A stretch of 64,000 nt of DNA from an uncultured Dehalococcoidia bacterium (GTDB lineage: Bacteria; Chloroflexota; Dehalococcoidia; Lucifugimonadales; CATOSD01). The stretch lies in NCBI GenBank assembly GCA_951812395.1, contig CATOSD010000002.1:1044442-1108441 (forward strand). Reading direction: 5' to 3'. The notes under the pieces were generated by a model. That model was given only the letters and a program-made list of their open reading frames with translations. It searched no databases and had not been told where the DNA came from. A program made the position numbers and the translations under genes. This document shows, in pieces, positions 7,441-15,807 of the stretch (positions are counted from its first letter, which is position 1; every line of letters begins with the position of its first letter).

Positions 7441-8622
7441 ATGGCACTTCCAGAACGCATGAAATTTGGCATATTCATGGCGCCCTTTCATTGGAAAGGC
7501 GAGAATCCCACGCTTTCGCTGGAGCGGGACCTGGAAACGATCCAGTGGCTCGATTACCTGGGGTTCGACGAGGCGTGGGTCGGCGAACACCACAGCGCGG
7601 GCTGGGAGATCATCGCGTCGCCGGAGATCTTCATGGCCACGGCGGCGGAGCGCACGCGCAACATCAAGCTGGGCACGGGCGTGATAAGTCTGCCCTACCA
7701 CAACCCCCTCATGGTCGCCAACCGCATGGTGCTGCTGGACCATCTGACGCGGGGCCGCTCGATGATGGGCGTCGGCCCCGGCGCGCTGTCTACCGACGCG
7801 GCAATGCTTGGCATCGACCCCGTGGAGCAGCGGAGGCGCATGGACGAGGCGATGACGGTCATCATGCGACTGCTGCGGGATACCGAGCCGGTGACTCATG
7901 AGTCGGAGTGGTTCAACCTCGTCGAGGCGCAGCTTCACCTGCGGCCGTACACCAAGCCTCACTTCCCTATCGCGGTGGCGGCGGCGCAGTCGCCGTCCGG
8001 CATGGTGCTCGCGGGCAAGCACGGCGCGGGCGTGTTGTCGGTGAGCGTGACGCGCGACGCCGAGATCGCCTCCAACCTGTCGCAGTTCTGGAGCATCGCG
8101 GAAGAGACGGCGGAGCGGCACGGCAACGTGATGGACCGCAACGAGTGGCGCGTGGTCATGCACGTGCACCTGGCGGAGTCCAGGAAAGAGGCGATAGAAC
8201 AGGCGCGCGTGAACGCCGGACGCTACCAGTACGACTACTTCGTCAAGACCCTGGGCCACGACCTGGCAGTCGAGGTTAACAACACCAGCGACCGCGACAA
8301 GATCATCGACGTGATGACCGAACACGGCGCGTGGTGCGTGGGCACGCCAGACGACCTGATCGCCACGATCAACAAGCTGGACGAGGAGAGCGGAGGTTTC
8401 GGCGGCTTCCTGATACAGGCGACCGAATGGGGCACCCGCGAGCAGGTGCGGCACAGCTACGAGCTGGTGGCGCGCTACGTGATGCCGCACTTCCAGGGAT
8501 CTATCGCCAGTCTGGATCGTTCGCAGCAGTGGTCTGAGCACAAGAAGGTCGAGTTGGCGGAGGCGCGCAAGGCCGCGATGGCGCGGGCGCGGGACGACTA
8601 CGCCGCGGCGCGCACTCGCTAG
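7441..8622 (+). CDS. LLM-class flavin-dependent oxidoreductase (luciferase-like monooxygenase)
   Basis: A 393 aa luciferase-family TIM barrel. The N-terminal half reads MKFGIFMAPFH, LGFDEAWVGEHHSAG, KLGTGVISLPYHNP and DHLTRGRSMMGVGPG, the flavin- and substrate-pocket segments of this family. It would use reduced FMN supplied by a separate reductase to oxygenate an organic substrate. The fold and length fit alkanal/limonene-type monooxygenases more than F420-dependent dehydrogenases, but the cofactor cannot be settled from sequence. RBS AAAGGA precedes the ATG. It is followed after 50 bp by the DUF2442/DUF4160 pair. Confidence 0.9.
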   Translation: MALPERMKFGIFMAPFHWKGENPTLSLERDLETIQWLDYLGFDEAWVGEHHSAGWEIIASPEIFMATAAERTRNIKLGTGVISLPYHNPLMVANRMVLLDHLTRGRSMMGVGPGALSTDAAMLGIDPVEQRRRMDEAMTVIMRLLRDTEPVTHESEWFNLVEAQLHLRPYTKPHFPIAVAAAQSPSGMVLAGKHGAGVLSVSVTRDAEIASNLSQFWSIAEETAERHGNVMDRNEWRVVMHVHLAESRKEAIEQARVNAGRYQYDYFVKTLGHDLAVEVNNTSDRDKIIDVMTEHGAWCVGTPDDLIATINKLDEESGGFGGFLIQATEWGTREQVRHSYELVARYVMPHFQGSIASLDRSQQWSEHKKVELAEARKAAMARARDDYAAARTR

Positions 8623-8672
8623 GGCGGCGAGAAACTCACACGGGCAACGTTCGCCGCCGGGGGGAGCCAAAC

Positions 8673-8984
8673 ATGACGGACACCGCTTTAGACGAGGCCG
8701 AAATTCGCCCCACGGCAGTGAAACCGCGCGAGGGATACCGAATCTGGCTCCGCTACTCCGACGGCGAAGAAGGCGAGGTTGACTTATCCCATCTCGTCGG
8801 TAAAGGGGTCTTCAAGGTTTGGGACGACGTGGCCTACTTCAAGCGCGTGCACCTTACGGACTACGACGCAATCGCTTGGGACGAAGACTTGGAATTGTGC
8901 CCGGACGCGCTTTACATGGAACTGACTGGCAAGAGCTTGGCCGAGTTGATGCCAATGTCAGTGAACCTAATGAAGAATGCCTGA
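8673..8984 (+). CDS. DUF2442 domain protein
   Basis: Small 103 aa protein with the DUF2442 pattern: a short beta-rich core (YRIWLRYSDGEEGEVDLS), a KVWDDVAYFKRVHL segment and the ending WDEDLELCPDALYMEL. RBS GGGGGAGCC precedes the ATG. It overlaps the next gene by 8 bp. DUF2442 and DUF4160 genes are often found side by side and have been regarded as a possible toxin-antitoxin-like pair; no biochemical role is proven here. Confidence 0.85.
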   Translation: MTDTALDEAEIRPTAVKPREGYRIWLRYSDGEEGEVDLSHLVGKGVFKVWDDVAYFKRVHLTDYDAIAWDEDLELCPDALYMELTGKSLAELMPMSVNLMKNA

Positions 8985-9237
8985 AATCTGTCGATTTTAT
9001 GGCATTGTCATCCAGATGTTCTTCAATGACCACCCGCCCCCACACTTTCACGTCAGATTTGGTGGTAGCCGCGTTGTATTCTCTATTGAACCGCTAGGCG
9101 TGCTTCGGGGGCGACTTCCCCCCAGAGCCCATGGCATGGTCATGGAGTGGGCAAGTCTTCACCATGAAGAACTCCTACAGGCTTGGCTGCAGACTCAGAG
9201 GCAGGTGCCGGCAGGCAAGATAGCACCGCTAGACTAG
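8977..9237 (+). CDS. DUF4160 domain protein
   Basis: Small 86 aa DUF4160 protein. It starts MPEICRFYGIVIQMFFNDH and has the hallmark HPPPHFHVRFG motif and a GRLPPRAHGMVMEWASLH segment. The start codon overlaps the DUF2442 gene, implying translational coupling. The partner arrangement suggests a two-component small module, possibly toxin-antitoxin-like. Confidence 0.87.
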   Translation: MPEICRFYGIVIQMFFNDHPPPHFHVRFGGSRVVFSIEPLGVLRGRLPPRAHGMVMEWASLHHEELLQAWLQTQRQVPAGKIAPLD

Positions 9238-9268
9238 CATAAGGAAGCTGAGAGAGGTTGATTAAAGA

Positions 9269-10873
9269 ATGCCAATGTTGACCGGAGGCCAGGCGCTGGC
9301 GCGCGCGCTGTACGAGGAGGGCGTGCGTGTGATTTTCGGGCTGCCGGGCGTGCAGCTCTACCACGCGATGGACGGGCTGTACCAGGTGCCGGAGATCCGG
9401 TTCATCACCACGCGCCACGAGCAGGCCACGACGTACATGGCCGACGGCTACGCCCGCGCGGGCGGCGGTATCGGCACGGCGCTGGTGGTGCCGGGCCCCG
9501 GACTTCAGAACGCGTCGGCGGGCATCGGCACGGCGTACTCGGCGTCCTCGCCGATACTGGTGGTGGCCGGGCAGGTGCAGAAGGAGCTCATCGGCGTGGA
9601 GCGTGGCGTGCTTCACGAGGTGCACGACCAGATGGACACCATCAGGCCGGTGACCAAGTGGAGCCAGCGCATCCTCGATGCCAGAGACGTTCCGGGCGCG
9701 GTGCACGAGGCGTTCTACCAACTCAAAACCGGCCGGCCCCGGCCGGTGGAGATCGAGATTCCGCCGGAGACGCTGGAGGAAGAGGACGCGGTCGAGATTC
9801 TGGAGCCTGTCAACGTCCAGAGACAGGCCGCTGCCGCCGACAGCACCAGCAAGGCGGCCGAGGTCATCGGCGCGTCGGCAAACCCTGTGTTCTGGGTCGG
9901 CGGCGGCGCGGTGTCGTCGGGCGCGTCCGAAGTGCTGCTGGCGCTGGCTGAGCACCTGCAGGCGCCGGTGGTGGCCACGAGCGAGGGCAAGGGCGCGGTT
10001 TCGGACCGGCACTACCTGTCGATGGGCGGCCTGCAGATTCGCAACGACCCCTTCCAGTCCAAGCTCCAGGAGTCGGACCTTGTCATCGCTGTGGGAACGC
10101 GGCTGGCGACACCGCAGTTCCTGACCAACCAGAGGGTCCTCCAGATCGACATCGACGAGGAGGAGATTGGGCGCAACTACGAAAACACCATCGGCGTGGT
10201 TGGCGACGCGCGGCTGACGCTGGAGGCGATCCACGGGCTGGTTACCACGAGAACGCCGAGGCGCGCGAGCCGCGAGGCGGAGTTTGATGCGGTCAAGGAG
10301 GAGAGGCGGCTGTCGCTCGCCAAGATGGAGCCGCAGGCGTCCTACGTTCAGGCCATCCGCGACGCCATACCCGACGACGGCATATTCGTGTCGGGTATGA
10401 CGCAGATCGGCTACTACAGCCGCGTCTACTATCCGGTCTACGAGCCGGGCACCTACATAACTTCGTCTTACTACGGCAACCTGGGGTTCGCCTTCCCCAC
10501 GGCGCTCGGCGCCAAGGTGGCGAACCCGGATAAGGCGGTGGTCGCGGTGTCGGGGGACGGCGGGTTCCTGTTCAACTCCCAGGAGCTGGCGACAGCGGTG
10601 CAGCACAACATCAACGCGGTCGTGGTGGTTTTCAACGACAACGCTTTCGGCAACGTGCTGCGCGACCAGCAGACCCGCTTCGACGGACGTGACATCGGCG
10701 CCAAATTGCACAACCCGGACTTCGTGCGGTTGGCGGAGGCCTACGGCGCGCGAGGGCTACGCGTGAACGGGCCGGATGAGCTGCGGCAGACATTGCGCGA
10801 GACACTGGACGCTAACGACGCGCCTACGCTCATCGAAGTTCCGGTGGGCATGATGCCGTCCCCGTTCGGATAG
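9269..10873 (+). CDS. Thiamine diphosphate-dependent enzyme, acetolactate synthase large-subunit-like
   Basis: A 534 aa protein with the three-domain layout of the pyruvate oxidase/acetolactate synthase family. The N-terminal pyrimidine-binding domain carries catalytic E51 (RHEQATTYMADGYARAGG). The C-terminal domain has the ThDP/Mg motif GDG (residues 429-431) ending in VVVVFNDNAFGN. The central domain holds GGGAVSSGASE. No ilvN or other branched-chain biosynthesis gene lies near, so it may decarboxylate or ligate a 2-oxo acid in catabolism (benzoylformate decarboxylase, glyoxylate carboligase or oxalyl-CoA decarboxylase style) rather than make valine. The next gene, an S9 peptidase, starts 76 bp later. 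Confidence 0.87.
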   Translation: MPMLTGGQALARALYEEGVRVIFGLPGVQLYHAMDGLYQVPEIRFITTRHEQATTYMADGYARAGGGIGTALVVPGPGLQNASAGIGTAYSASSPILVVAGQVQKELIGVERGVLHEVHDQMDTIRPVTKWSQRILDARDVPGAVHEAFYQLKTGRPRPVEIEIPPETLEEEDAVEILEPVNVQRQAAAADSTSKAAEVIGASANPVFWVGGGAVSSGASEVLLALAEHLQAPVVATSEGKGAVSDRHYLSMGGLQIRNDPFQSKLQESDLVIAVGTRLATPQFLTNQRVLQIDIDEEEIGRNYENTIGVVGDARLTLEAIHGLVTTRTPRRASREAEFDAVKEERRLSLAKMEPQASYVQAIRDAIPDDGIFVSGMTQIGYYSRVYYPVYEPGTYITSSYYGNLGFAFPTALGAKVANPDKAVVAVSGDGGFLFNSQELATAVQHNINAVVVVFNDNAFGNVLRDQQTRFDGRDIGAKLHNPDFVRLAEAYGARGLRVNGPDELRQTLRETLDANDAPTLIEVPVGMMPSPFG

Positions 10874-10949
10874 TTTTCAGGACCCTCGACTTCCCCGGAT
10901 TCGATTGAATGCTTGGCGGCGTCGCTTTCACGCGCGCCGAGGAGGAACT

Positions 10950-12767
10950 ATGCCAGATTCGCGAGCGAACTTCGATAGCTATCTGAACATTCGCAACGCC
11001 TACGCGCCGTCGTTCGACCCCTCTGGCAAGCGCGTCGCCTTCCTCATGGACGTGACCGGCGTACCGCAAGTGTGGCTCATCGACGCCAAGGGCGGTTGGC
11101 CCCGCCAGCTCACGTTCTTCGATGAGCGGGTAAGCCTGGTGTCGTGGCGGCCTACGGGCAATCAACTCCTGTTCGCCATGGACGAGGGCGGCAGCGAGCG
11201 GCACCAACTCTACCTCATCGACCTGGACGCCGGCGGAGAGGTGCGGGCGCTGACCGACTCGCCGCATGTGATGCACATATTCGGCGGCTGGTCGCCCGAC
11301 GGTGCGTCCGTCGCCTACGCCAGCAACGAGCGCAACCCGGCGCACTTCGACGTGTACGTCATGGAGGTCCCCGGCGGCGCGGCCCGGATGGTCTACCAGA
11401 ACGACGGCTCGAACTCCGTAGCGGCGTGGACGAGGGACGGATCAGGACTGGTCATCAGCCGCGACGTCACGTCGCGCTACAACGACCTGACGTACGTCGA
11501 CATCGCCACCGGCGACACGCGCCCACTGTCGCCCGACGGCGACCTGGCCTCCTACGGTTCCCTGTCGTGGGATTCCGAGGGCAAGGGCCTGTACCTGACA
11601 ACCAACAGGGATCGCGAGTACTCGGCGCTGTCGTGGATGGACGCGGCGAGCGGCGAACTGGCGGTGCTGGCGGAGCCGCCTTGGGACGTGGAGGCGGCGT
11701 CGCTGTCTCCGGATGGCGGGAGCATCGCGTATGTCGCAGATGAGGCAGGCTACAGCCGCCTGTTCGTCCGCGACCTGAAGTCGCAAAGCGAGACGGCAGT
11801 GAAGGGACTGCCAACGGGCACGCTTCAGAACCCGCGTGGCCCGGCGGCGATCGAGTGGTCGCCGGACGGGACGACCCTGGCGCTAACAGCGAACGGGGCG
11901 GCGGCCAACGCCAACGTGTGGCTGTACGACGTGGAGTCGGGCGCGGCGCGGCAGCTTACGATCGCGGACACGGGCGGCATCGACGGCGGGTCGTTCGTGG
12001 AGCCGCAGCTTGTGCAGTTCCCGACCTTCGACGGGCGAGATATACCGGCGTTCCTTTACGCGCCGGAGGGCGTGAAGGCTGACGGTTCCAACGCGGTGAT
12101 CATGAGCGTTCACGGCGGGCCGGAGGGCCAGGAAAGGCCGTCGTTCAACGCGCAGTATCAGTACTTCGTTTCGCGCGGCTACTGCGTGCTGGCGCCCAAC
12201 GTGCGCGGAAGCTCAGGCTACGGTCGCACCTACATTCACCTGGACGACGTGCGACTGCGCATGGACTCGGTTCGAGACCTGGAGTCGGCGTGGAACTGGC
12301 TGAAGGACTCGGGCTGGGCCGACCCCAACCGCGTGGCGGTGATGGGCGGCAGCTATGGGGGCTTCATGGTGCTGGCGGCCATCACGAGCTATCCCGACCT
12401 GTGGGCGGCGGCGGTGGAGCTGTACGGCATCGCCGACTTTGAGACTTTCCTGGAGAACACCAGCTCATACCGGCGCAAGCTGCGCGAGTCGGAGTACGGC
12501 AACCTGGAGGACGACGGCGACTTTCTACGCGAGATTTCGCCGATCCACTACGTGGACCGCATCACCGCGCCGCTACTGGTGCTGCACGGGGCGACGGACC
12601 CGCGGGTACCGATCAGCGAGACGGAACAGATCGTGGAGGCGCTGCGCAGCCAGGACAAGGTTGTGGAGTACGTCCGGTTCGAGGACGAGGGGCACGGCTT
12701 CGTCAAGCGCGGCAACCGCCTGACGGCCACGTCGGCGGTGTCGGACTTCTTCGACCGGCACCTGTAG
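10950..12767 (+). CDS. S9 family peptidase (prolyl oligopeptidase/acylaminoacyl-peptidase type)
   Basis: A 605 aa protein with an N-terminal beta-propeller of TolB/PD40-like repeats (for example GGWSPDGASVAYASNE, LSPDGGSIAYVAD, EWSPDGTTLAL) and a C-terminal alpha/beta hydrolase domain. The catalytic triad is visible: S468 in GGSYGGF, D550 in GATDPRVP and H582 in EGHGF. No signal peptide is seen, so it probably trims short peptides in the cytoplasm. The ATG at 10950 follows GAGGAGGA directly and is preferred over the longer frame from 10905. Confidence 0.93.
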   Translation: MPDSRANFDSYLNIRNAYAPSFDPSGKRVAFLMDVTGVPQVWLIDAKGGWPRQLTFFDERVSLVSWRPTGNQLLFAMDEGGSERHQLYLIDLDAGGEVRALTDSPHVMHIFGGWSPDGASVAYASNERNPAHFDVYVMEVPGGAARMVYQNDGSNSVAAWTRDGSGLVISRDVTSRYNDLTYVDIATGDTRPLSPDGDLASYGSLSWDSEGKGLYLTTNRDREYSALSWMDAASGELAVLAEPPWDVEAASLSPDGGSIAYVADEAGYSRLFVRDLKSQSETAVKGLPTGTLQNPRGPAAIEWSPDGTTLALTANGAAANANVWLYDVESGAARQLTIADTGGIDGGSFVEPQLVQFPTFDGRDIPAFLYAPEGVKADGSNAVIMSVHGGPEGQERPSFNAQYQYFVSRGYCVLAPNVRGSSGYGRTYIHLDDVRLRMDSVRDLESAWNWLKDSGWADPNRVAVMGGSYGGFMVLAAITSYPDLWAAAVELYGIADFETFLENTSSYRRKLRESEYGNLEDDGDFLREISPIHYVDRITAPLLVLHGATDPRVPISETEQIVEALRSQDKVVEYVRFEDEGHGFVKRGNRLTATSAVSDFFDRHL

Positions 12768-12787
12768 TGGCCGGAGGGCTGGGAATC

Positions 12788-13147
12788 ATGATCATTGGCG
12801 GGCACACGGTTATCTACTCGAAGGACGCGGACGCCGACCGCGCCTTTCTGCGCGACGTGCTGGGGTTGACATGGATCGACTCGGGTGACGGCCACCTGAT
12901 CTTCGGGCTGCCACCGGCGGAGATTGCGATGCACCCGGACGGTCCGCCGCCGCGAGCAAATGGGCACCACGAGTTCTACCTGATGTGCGACGACATCGAC
13001 GCATTCATCGCGGAGATGGACAGGCACGGTATCGCGATAGAACCGGCTCTGCATGTGGGGTTTGGCCTGCTGACCCAGCTCACGCTACCGGGCGGCGGAC
13101 TGCTTGGCGTCTATGAGCCGCGCCACGAACGCCCGGAGGCGATGTAA
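12788..13147 (+). CDS. VOC (glyoxalase/bleomycin resistance) family protein
   Basis: A 119 aa single VOC module with beta-alpha-beta-beta-beta repeats: GGHTVIYSKDADADRAFLRDVLGL, then EFYLMCDDIDAFIAEMDRHGI, ending LGVYEPRH. H6-type and E-type metal ligands are plausible (GHTVIY, GVYEP), though the reaction is unknown. ATG 12788 follows GGAGGG. It starts 20 bp after the S9 peptidase and is probably co-transcribed with it. Confidence 0.82.
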   Translation: MIIGGHTVIYSKDADADRAFLRDVLGLTWIDSGDGHLIFGLPPAEIAMHPDGPPPRANGHHEFYLMCDDIDAFIAEMDRHGIAIEPALHVGFGLLTQLTLPGGGLLGVYEPRHERPEAM

Positions 13148-13170
13148 GGTAGCGGGCGACGTCCGGCCCT

Positions 13171-13217
13171 CATCACCCTCACCCTGACCCTCTCCCATTC
13201 AAGGGAGAGGGGACTTT
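13171..13217. repeat. Dispersed palindromic repeat, type B, copy 1
   Basis: Element of the form TCACCCTCACCCTGACCCTCTCCC-loop-GGGAGAGGGGA. CCTCTCCC pairs with GGGAGAGG. It lies between convergent genes, so the hairpin could act as a terminator. Related copies are at 14449-14532 and 32388-32436. Confidence 0.72.
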
Positions 13218-13230
13218 TGCGGTTTACCCC

Positions 13231-14337
13231 CTACGCGTCCGTGAGGACGTAGGGGATAGAGAGCTCGCCGCAGATGTCGCGGAACCAGTCGACAACCTCG
13301 GGGTGGAAGGGGATGCCGTTCGCCCTGCGGTCCTCGGTGGCCTCCGCCTCCGGCTGCCCTGGGTACAGCACGCGGTCATGGCCCCGCGCGGGCGGCGTCA
13401 ACTTCAGCATTCGTATCCACTCGTCCATGGTTCGCTTGAACTCCTGCGTGTCCATGAACGCCTCGATACTGTAGGCTGCCACATAGTGGCCGAAGTTGGG
13501 GCGGCCGGGGTTGGCGCCGTAGCCGCCGCCCGACAGGACACCGCCCAGTATGTCGACGATGCAGGACAGCCCGTAGCCTTTGTGGGACCCGAGTTCGCGT
13601 GTGCTTCCGAGGGGCACGAGGAAGGACGACGCCCTGCCCGCGTAGCCGGGAATCGGCGGGGCCACCTCATCCATGATCGGCTCGCCCTCCTCGTCCGCGA
13701 CCCAGCCGGGCAGGAGGACGGTGCCCAGCCGGCGCGCGAGACCGAGCTTGTTGCCGGCGACGGTGCTGGTGGCGGCGTCGAATACGAACGGCGGCTCCTT
13801 GTCCGCCGGCGCGGCTAGGGCGATTGGGTTGGTGCCGAGCCTCGGCTCAGCCCCGAATGTGGGCAACACGCCCGGCGGGCAGGAGGTCATGCAGGTGCCG
13901 ATCATGTCGTGCTCGAGGGCCATCATCGCGTGGTAGGACGCCATACCGAGGTGACGCGAGTTCCGTATAGTCACCATGCCGACACCTACCTTGGAGGCCT
14001 TCTCGATTGCGATCTCCATGGCCTTGGGCACCACGATAATGCCCAGACCCCTGTCGGAGTCGATGTTTGCCGTGGCGGGAGTCTCACGCAGGACGCGCCA
14101 GTTAGGCCGGGCGTTCAGCTCGCCCTGGTTGTAGCCCTGTACGTAAGTGCGCAGCATGTTGGAGACGCCGTGGCTGTCCACGCCGCGCACGTCCGAGGTG
14201 ACGAGCACGTCGGCCGCCAGCCCGCAGTCCTCCTCGGGAACGCCCATCTTCTTGAAGATGTCGGTCACCGTTTGCCTGAGCGGGGCCTCGCTGACCCTTA
14301 CGGCGTCTTCTTCCTTGACCTTGAATCGCTCGAGCAC
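13231..14337 (-). CDS. Ldh family oxidoreductase (malate/L-lactate dehydrogenase type 2)
   Basis: NAD(P)-dependent dehydrogenase of the Ldh2/MDG family, 368 aa, acting on 2-hydroxy acids such as malate, sulfolactate or ureidoglycolate. Family segments seen are DVRGVDSHGVSNM, TANIDSDRGLGI, RNSRHLGMASYHAM (catalytic His region) and LGTNPIALAAP. The GTG at 14337 is chosen because AAGGAGG lies six bases upstream; the ATG at 14376 would sit ahead of that site. A promoter with -10 TAGAAT lies 65 bp upstream. Confidence 0.9.
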   Translation of the reverse strand: MLERFKVKEEDAVRVSEAPLRQTVTDIFKKMGVPEEDCGLAADVLVTSDVRGVDSHGVSNMLRTYVQGYNQGELNARPNWRVLRETPATANIDSDRGLGIIVVPKAMEIAIEKASKVGVGMVTIRNSRHLGMASYHAMMALEHDMIGTCMTSCPPGVLPTFGAEPRLGTNPIALAAPADKEPPFVFDAATSTVAGNKLGLARRLGTVLLPGWVADEEGEPIMDEVAPPIPGYAGRASSFLVPLGSTRELGSHKGYGLSCIVDILGGVLSGGGYGANPGRPNFGHYVAAYSIEAFMDTQEFKRTMDEWIRMLKLTPPARGHDRVLYPGQPEAEATEDRRANGIPFHPEVVDWFRDICGELSIPYVLTDA

Positions 14338-14402
14338 TTGCGACCTCCTTCGTCCTGCTTTCTGCGGCCGGCGCATTGTTCGTTGGGAACTGGACGTGGC
14401 GT

Positions 14403-14432
14403 ATTCTATGCCCCAGTGGAAGTCATTCGCAA
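14403..14432 (-). promoter_or_regulatory. Promoter for the Ldh-family gene
   Basis: On the minus strand, -35 TTGCGA (14427-14432), 18 bp spacer and -10 TAGAAT (14403-14408). Confidence 0.45.
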
Positions 14433-14448
14433 CTTGGGGCTCTTCATT

Positions 14449-14532
14449 CCCACCCTACCCTGCCCATCCATGGGAGAGGGACTCGTCATACTCACTTTGG
14501 CCCTCCCTCTCAAAGGAGAGGGGATTTTGCCC
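14449..14532. repeat. Dispersed palindromic repeat, type B, two adjacent copies
   Basis: Two back-to-back units (about 14449-14486 and 14490-14532), each ending in GGGAGAGGGACT or GGAGAGGGGATT, between the divergent starts of the Ldh and carbamoyltransferase genes. The first has the hairpin CCCATCCATGGG. This position between two start codons differs from most other copies, which lie at gene ends. Confidence 0.6.
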
Positions 14533-14614
14533 TCGCCTTACGCCTGCGCTTGTGTGCGATAATGTTTGTCTACTCAGGCCCGCCGCGCGGGGCGGCCGAT
14601 AGCCGGAGGAATGG

Positions 14615-15517
14615 ATGCCCAAATATCGACACCTGACCAGCACGCTGCAACTGGAGAGGAGTTGGCTTGAGCCGGAGCTGTTCCCGCTCTGCGACGAGTT
14701 ACGCAACGGCGGCCAAACTGGCGCGCCTCTCGCCGGACGCTCTCTGTACTGCCTTTTCTACGAACCCAGCTTTCTCACGAGAACGTCCTTCGAGCGCGCA
14801 ATCGGCCTGCTGGGGGGCGCAGCGTACCACACGGAGGACGCGACGCAGTTCTTCCCCGTCCAGGCGCCCGGCTACATCGGGAACACTGTCAACCTGCTGG
14901 CGAGCCTGCATCTCGATCTGGTGGTGCTCAGAAGCAGCGACCCGGGCGTGGTGGAGATGGCGGAGCAGGCGGACGCCATGCCGGTGATCAACGGAGGCAG
15001 CCAGGACGACCATCCGACGCAGGCGCTGGCCGACATCTACACGCTGCGCCGGGAGCTGGGGGCCGTGGACGGCGCGACGATAGCGGTCGTTGGCCGCCTT
15101 GAGCACCGCAACGTCAGCGCCCTGTTGCGGGGTCTGTGCCTGTACAACGGCGTCCGGGTGCTGATGATGCCGGTCAGCGGCGGGATTGATCCCAGGATGG
15201 TAGAGCACTGTGAGAGCAACGGCGTCGCCACGATGCTGGCGAAATCGCCGGACGTCCTGGGCGAGGCCGACGCGATCTACCTGAACGGGCCGCGTTCGCA
15301 GGCGCACGTGCGGCTGCTTCGGTCGCGCGGTCTGCTCGACCTGCGTATCGACGAGCAGTTCATGGCGAGGCTGCAGCCCCACTGCGTGGTGCTTGACCCG
15401 ATGCAGCACAGCGGCGATTTTCCCATCGAGGTGCGGGACGAGCGGCTGGCGTTCTATCGCCAGTCTGAGAATGCGCTGTTCGTGCGGATGGCGGTGCTGT
15501 CGCACCTGCTGGGGTAG
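14615..15517 (+). CDS. Aspartate/ornithine carbamoyltransferase family protein, divergent
   Basis: A 300 aa protein with the transcarbamylase fold: an N-terminal carbamoyl-phosphate domain and a C-terminal amino-acid domain. The HPTQALADIYT motif is intact and DPMQHSGDFP replaces the usual HPLPR region. The phosphate-binding loop reads EPSFLTRTSFE (S52-E60), whereas aspartate and ornithine transcarbamylases have STRTR; the first Thr-Arg pair is replaced by Phe-Leu. It is thus probably a paralog using an unusual substrate, not the housekeeping PyrB or ArgF. No pyrimidine or arginine gene is close. Confidence 0.8.
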   Translation: MPKYRHLTSTLQLERSWLEPELFPLCDELRNGGQTGAPLAGRSLYCLFYEPSFLTRTSFERAIGLLGGAAYHTEDATQFFPVQAPGYIGNTVNLLASLHLDLVVLRSSDPGVVEMAEQADAMPVINGGSQDDHPTQALADIYTLRRELGAVDGATIAVVGRLEHRNVSALLRGLCLYNGVRVLMMPVSGGIDPRMVEHCESNGVATMLAKSPDVLGEADAIYLNGPRSQAHVRLLRSRGLLDLRIDEQFMARLQPHCVVLDPMQHSGDFPIEVRDERLAFYRQSENALFVRMAVLSHLLG

Positions 15518-15616
15518 CTGCCTGCGTGGTTGGCGCGCTTGCCACGTATGGTGGCGGAGGCTAACATTGTCCGGCGCGCGCTGGAGAGTGTGAGACTCGC
15601 ATCTGGTGTATTGCAT

Positions 15617-15691
15617 GGGCCGGTAGCTCAGTTTGGTCAGAGCATCGGACTTTTAATCCGAGTGTCCTGGGTTCGAATCCCAGCCGGCCCA
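15617..15691 (+). tRNA. tRNA-Lys (anticodon TTT)
   Basis: Complete cloverleaf. The acceptor stem GGGCCGG pairs with CCGGCCC, the D-arm contains TAGCTCAGTTTGGTCAGAGC, the anticodon arm is TCGGA-CTTTTAA-TCCGA with anticodon TTT, and the T-arm is CTGGGTTCGAATCCCAG. The discriminator base is A at 15691. CCA is not encoded, so it must be added after transcription. Confidence 0.96.
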
Positions 15692-15807
15692 GATTTTCGA
15701 GTTGACGTGAGTGGCAGGTGACGCTGGCAGGAGCAGATAGGGTTGCCCATCACTCTTCCGGTAACCATAGACAGTCGATGCTGGCAGCGACTGCCAGACT
15801 CTCTCCC

